Program-made: the position numbers and the translations under genes
Part shown: in pieces, positions 6,293 to 9,418 of the stretch
Numbering within the stretch: position 1 is the stretch's first letter
Layout of the letters: every line of letters begins with the position of its first letter
Notes under the pieces: generated by a model
Seen by the model: only the letters and a program-made list of their open reading frames with translations
Told to the model about the DNA's origin: nothing
Databases searched by the model: none
Origin: CAYLJJ01 sp964384025
GTDB taxonomy: Bacteria; Myxococcota_A; Bradymonadia; UBA7976; UBA1532
DNA: 9,418 bases
Direction of reading: 5' to 3'
NCBI GenBank assembly: GCA_964384025.1
Contig: CAYLJJ010000159.1
Location: forward strand, 1-9,418

Positions 6293-6524
6293 GCTTAAAC
6301 GTGAGGGTGCGGCCTTCAGCGTAGGAGAGCATCACGCCTTTGAGCTGCTCCTGCTCTCTGCCAATGGAGCCCCATCTCCTCTGCCTCGAGTGCAGAAAAT
6401 CCACCTCCACGAGGCCTTCGTCACTGTGAACTGCTCTGAGTCCAGCTATAGCTTCCCCTACTCAGTCTTGATGGGTTTTAAGATCGGTCATCGAAGCCGA
6501 AGCCGAGCGGGCTTTCACAATTGA
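6249..6524 (+). CDS. Small conserved-looking protein of unknown function
   Basis: This 91-residue ORF starts at an ATG with GGAG 7 bases upstream, inside the last 44 bases of the Cys-rich gene. An ATG at 6243 in the same frame is the alternative. It ends at TGA 6522-6524, overlapping the TTG of mutT (6521-6523). It exactly fills what would otherwise be a 228-base hole in a tightly packed cluster, which argues that it is real. The sequence has an N-terminal polar helix (residues 3-20), then HAFELLLLSANG (29-40). A pattern of probable strands follows: VQKIHLHEAFVTVNC (48-62) and SYSFPYSVLMGFKIG (66-80), then a basic Arg-rich end. No signal peptide or membrane segment is seen, so it is cytoplasmic. 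The family was not recognised. A small beta-rich fold is a weak guess. Confidence 0.6.
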   Translation: MNRNLLQQMLVSHHELKREGAAFSVGEHHAFELLLLSANGAPSPLPRVQKIHLHEAFVTVNCSESSYSFPYSVLMGFKIGHRSRSRAGFHN

Positions 6525-6913
6525 GTCGGCTCCTCGTCGTTGCTGGACTGATCGAGGGGCCTGAGGGCTACCTCATCAGTCAAAGACCCAAAGGACACCT
6601 CAAGGATCGATGGGAGTTTCCAGGCGGTAAGCTGGAGCCAGGAGAGGCTCCAGAAGCGGCGCTCCAACGGGAGCTGATGGAGGAGCTGGGCATCGAGGTG
6701 GAGGTGGGAGATATCTACGCTGTAGGGCACCATATCTACCCTGAGCATGAGGTGATCTTAATGCTCTACCGCTGTTGTTGGAGCGGAGGCAGCCCCCGCT
6801 GCCTCCAGGTGAAAGCTTTTCGATGGTTGAGCTTAGAGGCGCTCTTAGAGGTCCCCTTTCCTCCCGCCGATGAGGCGATCATCAGACGACTTCGACGAGA
6901 ACAGAGCAGATGA
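6521..6913 (+). CDS. mutT: MutT-type Nudix hydrolase
   Basis: The 130-residue protein carries a perfect Nudix box, G-x5-E-x7-R-E-U-x-E-E-x-G-U, at residues 36-58 (G36, E42, R50, E51, E54, E55, G57). It is preceded by WEFPGGK (31-37), which is typical of MutT. MutT hydrolyses 8-oxo-dGTP to the monophosphate with Mg2+, keeping oxidised guanine out of DNA. The length and order of strands match E. coli MutT (129 residues). FRWLSLEAL near 90-98 is the usual late strand and turn. The start is a TTG overlapping the preceding stop (TTGA), and the ATGA at the end overlaps the tsaE start, so translation is probably coupled at both ends. Other Nudix substrates cannot be excluded, but the WEFPGGK context favours MutT. 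Confidence 0.92.
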   Translation: MSRLLVVAGLIEGPEGYLISQRPKGHLKDRWEFPGGKLEPGEAPEAALQRELMEELGIEVEVGDIYAVGHHIYPEHEVILMLYRCCWSGGSPRCLQVKAFRWLSLEALLEVPFPPADEAIIRRLRREQSR

Positions 6914-7410
6914 AAAAGCTGCTGCTCTGGCTCCCTGATGAGGCCAGCACCCGTCGCTTGGGTCAAGCTCTGGGGGCCTGCGCTGTGGCGGGGGATCTTC
7001 TGGCCGCAGTGGGTGATTTGGGAGCGGGAAAAACCTGCCTCGCCCAAGGGGTTGCTCAGGGTCTTGAGGTTCCCTCAGGCTACTATGTCAACAGCCCTAC
7101 CTTTAATATCCTCAAGAGCTATCCAGGGCGCTTGGAGTTTCATCATATCGATCTCTACCGTCTCTCCGATCCAGATGAAGCCCTGGGTCTCGGTCTGGAT
7201 GAGGTGCTCAACTCGGGGGGGCTGAGTTTCCTGGAGTGGCCTGGACGTATTCCGGAGCTGATCCCCCTCGATCATCTCCACGTGGTCTTCCAAGAGAAGG
7301 GTGAGGGTCGCCTGCTGAGGATAGAGAGTTTTGGGCCAGATTCAGAGCGCTGGTTGATCGCACTCTCTCAGGCGTTAGAAAAAGCACAGATCCAAAACGT
7401 GCATTCTTGA
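6910..7410 (+). CDS. tsaE: TsaE, tRNA t6A biosynthesis ATPase
   Basis: This 166-residue P-loop ATPase has Walker A GDLGAGKT (35-42), the family motif SPTFNILKSY (62-71), HIDLYRL (79-85) with the conserved Asp81, and EWP (109-111). TsaE (formerly YjeE) binds the TsaB-TsaD complex in the cytoplasm and resets it through ATP hydrolysis. This supports formation of threonylcarbamoyladenosine at position 37 of tRNAs that read ANN codons. It is slightly longer than the E. coli protein (about 153 residues), the difference lying in the tail. The ATG overlaps the mutT stop by four bases. The partners tsaB and tsaD are not in the window. Confidence 0.95.
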   Translation: MKKLLLWLPDEASTRRLGQALGACAVAGDLLAAVGDLGAGKTCLAQGVAQGLEVPSGYYVNSPTFNILKSYPGRLEFHHIDLYRLSDPDEALGLGLDEVLNSGGLSFLEWPGRIPELIPLDHLHVVFQEKGEGRLLRIESFGPDSERWLIALSQALEKAQIQNVHS

Positions 7411-7424
7411 ACAGTACTTAAGTG

Positions 7425-7441
7425 TTTGTTTCAAAAACAAA
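7425..7441. promoter_or_regulatory. Inverted repeat upstream of the sigma-factor gene
   Basis: TTTGTTT and AAACAAA form a perfect 7-bp inverted repeat around CAA. It sits in the only AT-rich stretch of the tsaE to sigma-factor gap. It overlaps the TTGTTT at 7426-7431, which could act as a -35 element with TATTCT (7450-7455) as -10 at 18 bases spacing. A repressor or activator bound here would control that promoter. Low GC and the absence of a T-run argue against a terminator. Confidence 0.35.
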
Positions 7442-7455
7442 AATCGCTCTATTCT
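7426..7455 (+). promoter_or_regulatory. Candidate sigma-70 promoter for the sigma-factor gene
   Basis: TTGTTT (3 of 6 to consensus), an 18-base spacer, then TATTCT (4 of 6). It lies about 45 bases before the preferred start at 7500. The match is modest, but this is the AT-rich stretch between two genes on the same strand, where a promoter is expected. Confidence 0.3.
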
Positions 7456-7499
7456 AAATATATTACCGGCTGGTGTTGCCCTTGCATTTTTGGTCTGGC

Positions 7500-8360
7500 A
7501 TGACCCGCTCTTCAGCCCCCAACAAACCCCGCCGCCTGAGGCTCTTTGAGCCTCTCTCCAAGTTCCAAGCCCGCCTTGATGTTCCACTCCTCAAGAGCAT
7601 CCAAGCTTTAGAGCCTCAAGAGAACATCGAAAGCTTTGAGGAGATCCTCAACCTCTGTCTTGAGCAAGATTATCGAGAGGAGCCCCTCTTCGAGTTCCTC
7701 TTTCAGGTGCTCCGTCTCCCTCTTCAACAGCGCATCCTTCGGCGGCTCGCGGGGAAATATCGCTCTGAGCTGCCCGACCTGCTCTCGGCGACAATGGAGT
7801 CTATCCACCGGCTGATCCTCAAGGCTCAAACTCCTCTAGGGTATGGCCTCTTTCTCTCTATCGCTGATCATCGTGCCATCGATCATCTCAGGAGGAGGCG
7901 CCCGGAGTATTGGGCAAATCTAGAGCATCTCCAGTTGGAGCAGTCCAATCCAGAGAGAGAGCTCCTCCAACATCAGCGGAGCGCCTTAGCGACTGAGCTT
8001 CGCGACGCGGTCCTTGAGGCGGTCAATGATCTTCCTCAGCGAGAGCGGCAGGCCCTCATCATGGTGGAGTTGAAGGAGTTGAGCTATAGCGAGGTAGCTC
8101 GCAGTCTTCGATTGCGCGACAACGAGATAGGCAACCTCCTGAGGCGCGCGCGCCTCAAGAGAGATCGTCTGCTGCTGCCTCGCCTGAGGCGCATCCAAGG
8201 TTTAGAGAACAATCTGGGCTACAGCGGCCTGCGAGGCAACGCAAAGCTGCGCAGGAATCTGCTCCGTTGGTCCTCTCAAGTGGGAGAGGGGGTGTGCCCC
8301 CACTGCGCCCATCTCCACGCCCGAGGTCGCTGTCCTCATCAAAAGCGCTTCGTGGCTTAG
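7500..8360 (+). CDS. Divergent sigma-70 family (ECF-like) factor with Cys/His tail
   Basis: Numbering is from the ATG at 7500 (286 residues). A GTG at 7473 in frame is possible, and neither has a ribosome site. Residues about 90-136 resemble sigma region 2, ending in ADHRAIDHLRRRRPEYW (122-138), the usual DNA-melting and -10 segment. Residues about 165-222 are region 4: LREAV-like helix, NDLPQRERQALIMVELKELSYSEVA, then the recognition helix RDNEIGNLLRRARLKRDRL. ECF factors direct RNA polymerase to special promoters. Unlike most ECF factors of about 180-200 residues, this one has an extra N-terminal segment of about 85 residues. It also has a C-terminal extension ending in CPHC-x-H-x-H-x4-C-x2-H (266-280), which resembles a zinc site. 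No anti-sigma gene adjoins it, so the extension may regulate it internally. That last point is inference. Confidence 0.82.
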   Translation: MTRSSAPNKPRRLRLFEPLSKFQARLDVPLLKSIQALEPQENIESFEEILNLCLEQDYREEPLFEFLFQVLRLPLQQRILRRLAGKYRSELPDLLSATMESIHRLILKAQTPLGYGLFLSIADHRAIDHLRRRRPEYWANLEHLQLEQSNPERELLQHQRSALATELRDAVLEAVNDLPQRERQALIMVELKELSYSEVARSLRLRDNEIGNLLRRARLKRDRLLLPRLRRIQGLENNLGYSGLRGNAKLRRNLLRWSSQVGEGVCPHCAHLHARGRCPHQKRFVA

Positions 8361-8432
8361 CTTTGCAGCTTGACATAAACAGCCTCTTGGGACTGATGTG
8401 CTGATCATCTGAGATCATGAGTGCCTCTCATC

Positions 8433-9338
8433 ATGCCCAACAAACTCCTGCTCCTCAGTCTCCTCTTGAGCACGCCCTGCCTTGCCCAGGAAGATCCCTG
8501 GAAACAACCACGCCCCTTAACGGGGCTCTATGAGCGCATCGCCGAAGATCTCAGAGCAGAAAGGCCCCTGATCATCGCCTCCTACTATGGGATGTGGCAC
8601 ATCAGAAAAGAGCAGCCTGAGCGCAATCTAAATTGGGGGGGGAAGTTTGGGCATGGGAGCATGCTCAAGCGGGCGCGACGAGATAAGGTGATCAAAAAAC
8701 ATTTCCTCTACCCTCGCTGGGAGCTGGTTTATGAGGCACTCGCAGAGGTTGATCCTCTCCGAACTCTTGTCTTTGTTCAGGAGGTTAAACCCAATCAACG
8801 ATGGCGCGATCTGGGCGTCAAGGCTCCCTTTAAAGCCTATCTGGTGATGATGGCCTACGCCTCACAGACCGAAGCTGGAAAAGCGATGGTCCGCACTCTG
8901 CGTCGAGCTGAGGGAGCAGAGCTAAAGCTCAAGGGAGAGAGCAAACTCTCTGTAGGCGCGGCTCAAGTGAGCGGCTATTTCGGACACAACTTTTTCTACG
9001 ATTATGAGGATTTCTTCTGGGATGGCCTTGACCAAATTCAAGGGCAGCCAAAGCGGGCCAAGGGGGTATTCGCGGTGGGCTGTAAGACCGCTCGGGTCCC
9101 TGGCTTTAGGCAACTCATCACCGAGCCGATCTATGCCTATCTCTACTCTCGAACTTTGATGGGCTCTGAGGGCTACTCTACCTTGGCCCTGACCGATGGT
9201 CTCCTCGCTCGACTCAACAGCGCTGAGCTGGTTCGTCACGCCAACCGGAGCTATCGCGATTATCAGCATATGACTAAGCCTGGTCGAAGAGTAGGGCGTC
9301 CCTTCGTCTCACATAATCAAGGGGTGTTTCAGGATTAA
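8433..9338 (+). CDS. Exported protein, possible clan CD-like cysteine peptidase fold
   Basis: The product has 301 residues from the ATG at 8433. A GTG at 8421 in frame adds four residues and is less likely, because MPNKLLLLSLLLSTPCLAQ is a textbook signal peptide with cleavage after CLA or CLAQ. The mature part begins with a helix, then RPLIIASYYGMWH (about 44-56). A strand ends in GYFGHN (His185) and a second ends in GVFAVGCKT (Cys217), some 30 residues later. In clan CD peptidases (caspase, gingipain, legumain) the catalytic His and Cys sit at the ends of two neighbouring strands with this spacing and order. After the Cys come a helix and a strand leading to SRTLMGSEGYSTLALTDG. The family is not firmly recognised, the HG of active members is here HN, and activity is a guess. 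Periplasmic or secreted location is likely. Confidence 0.7.
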   Translation: MPNKLLLLSLLLSTPCLAQEDPWKQPRPLTGLYERIAEDLRAERPLIIASYYGMWHIRKEQPERNLNWGGKFGHGSMLKRARRDKVIKKHFLYPRWELVYEALAEVDPLRTLVFVQEVKPNQRWRDLGVKAPFKAYLVMMAYASQTEAGKAMVRTLRRAEGAELKLKGESKLSVGAAQVSGYFGHNFFYDYEDFFWDGLDQIQGQPKRAKGVFAVGCKTARVPGFRQLITEPIYAYLYSRTLMGSEGYSTLALTDGLLARLNSAELVRHANRSYRDYQHMTKPGRRVGRPFVSHNQGVFQD

Positions 9339-9418
9339 AATCGATTGTGCTGCTGGAGGTAAGATAGGCTGTTTTTCAACCAACGATATTTTCACGGAAC
9401 CATCAAATCAACCCGCCT
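9339..9418. other. Downstream noncoding end of window
   Basis: The 80 bases after the last stop contain a GGAGGTAAG that would make a strong ribosome site, but no start codon follows at a usable distance. No stem with a T-run was found, so the terminator of the last gene is either beyond the window or factor-dependent. Confidence 0.4.

Overview
The window reads as ordinary chromosomal DNA of a Gram-negative bacterium of moderately high GC. The gene content points to a deltaproteobacterial-type lineage (Myxococcota or the related Bradymonadia). The pointers are lipoproteins with Gly/Ala-rich linkers and dozens of cysteines, a kinase-like protein carrying GYF_2 and AgmX-type domains, a short ComEA-like helix-hairpin-helix protein with extra cysteines, and a divergent ECF-like sigma factor. 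This placement is inferred from protein style only. No phage, insertion sequence, CRISPR array, tRNA or rRNA was seen.

Layout. 1-112: the end of an upstream gene (frame uncertain) and a leader. 113-595 (+): small exported protein, probably an outer-membrane beta-barrel. 608-985 (-): secreted protein made of two 46-residue six-cysteine repeats, with a hairpin-rich 5' leader at 1010-1042. 986-1322: a 337-base gap holding that leader, a T-run at 1154-1162 and a possible 19-codon ORF. 1323-1850 (+): exported ComEA-like HhH protein, whose end overlaps 1747-2361 (-), a lipoprotein, by 104 bases tail to tail. 2459-2929 (+): a second small lipoprotein, divergent from the first. 3037-4872 (+): pseudokinase / GYF_2 / transmembrane / AgmX-like protein. 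4907-6292 (+): Cys-rich lipoprotein. 6249-6524 (+): small unrecognised gene. 6521-6913 (+): mutT. 6910-7410 (+): tsaE. 7500-8360 (+): sigma-70-family factor with a Cys/His tail. 8433-9338 (+): exported protein with a His/Cys arrangement resembling clan CD cysteine peptidases. 9339-9418: no gene seen.

How they fit together. Eight of the thirteen complete genes encode exported or membrane-anchored products, so most of the window serves the cell envelope. The genes at 4907-7410 are physically interlocked: three successive overlaps (44, 4 and 4 bases) suggest one translationally coupled unit joining a surface lipoprotein to two housekeeping functions, nucleotide-pool sanitation (MutT) and tRNA t6A modification (TsaE). 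The pseudokinase gene lies 34 bases upstream and may be co-transcribed. The sigma factor follows tsaE after an AT-rich gap with its own inverted repeat and promoter-like sequences. The most notable items are the pseudokinase architecture, the six-cysteine repeat protein with its structured leader, the sigma factor's metal-site-like tail, the hidden gene at 6249-6524, and the putative clan CD-like protein.
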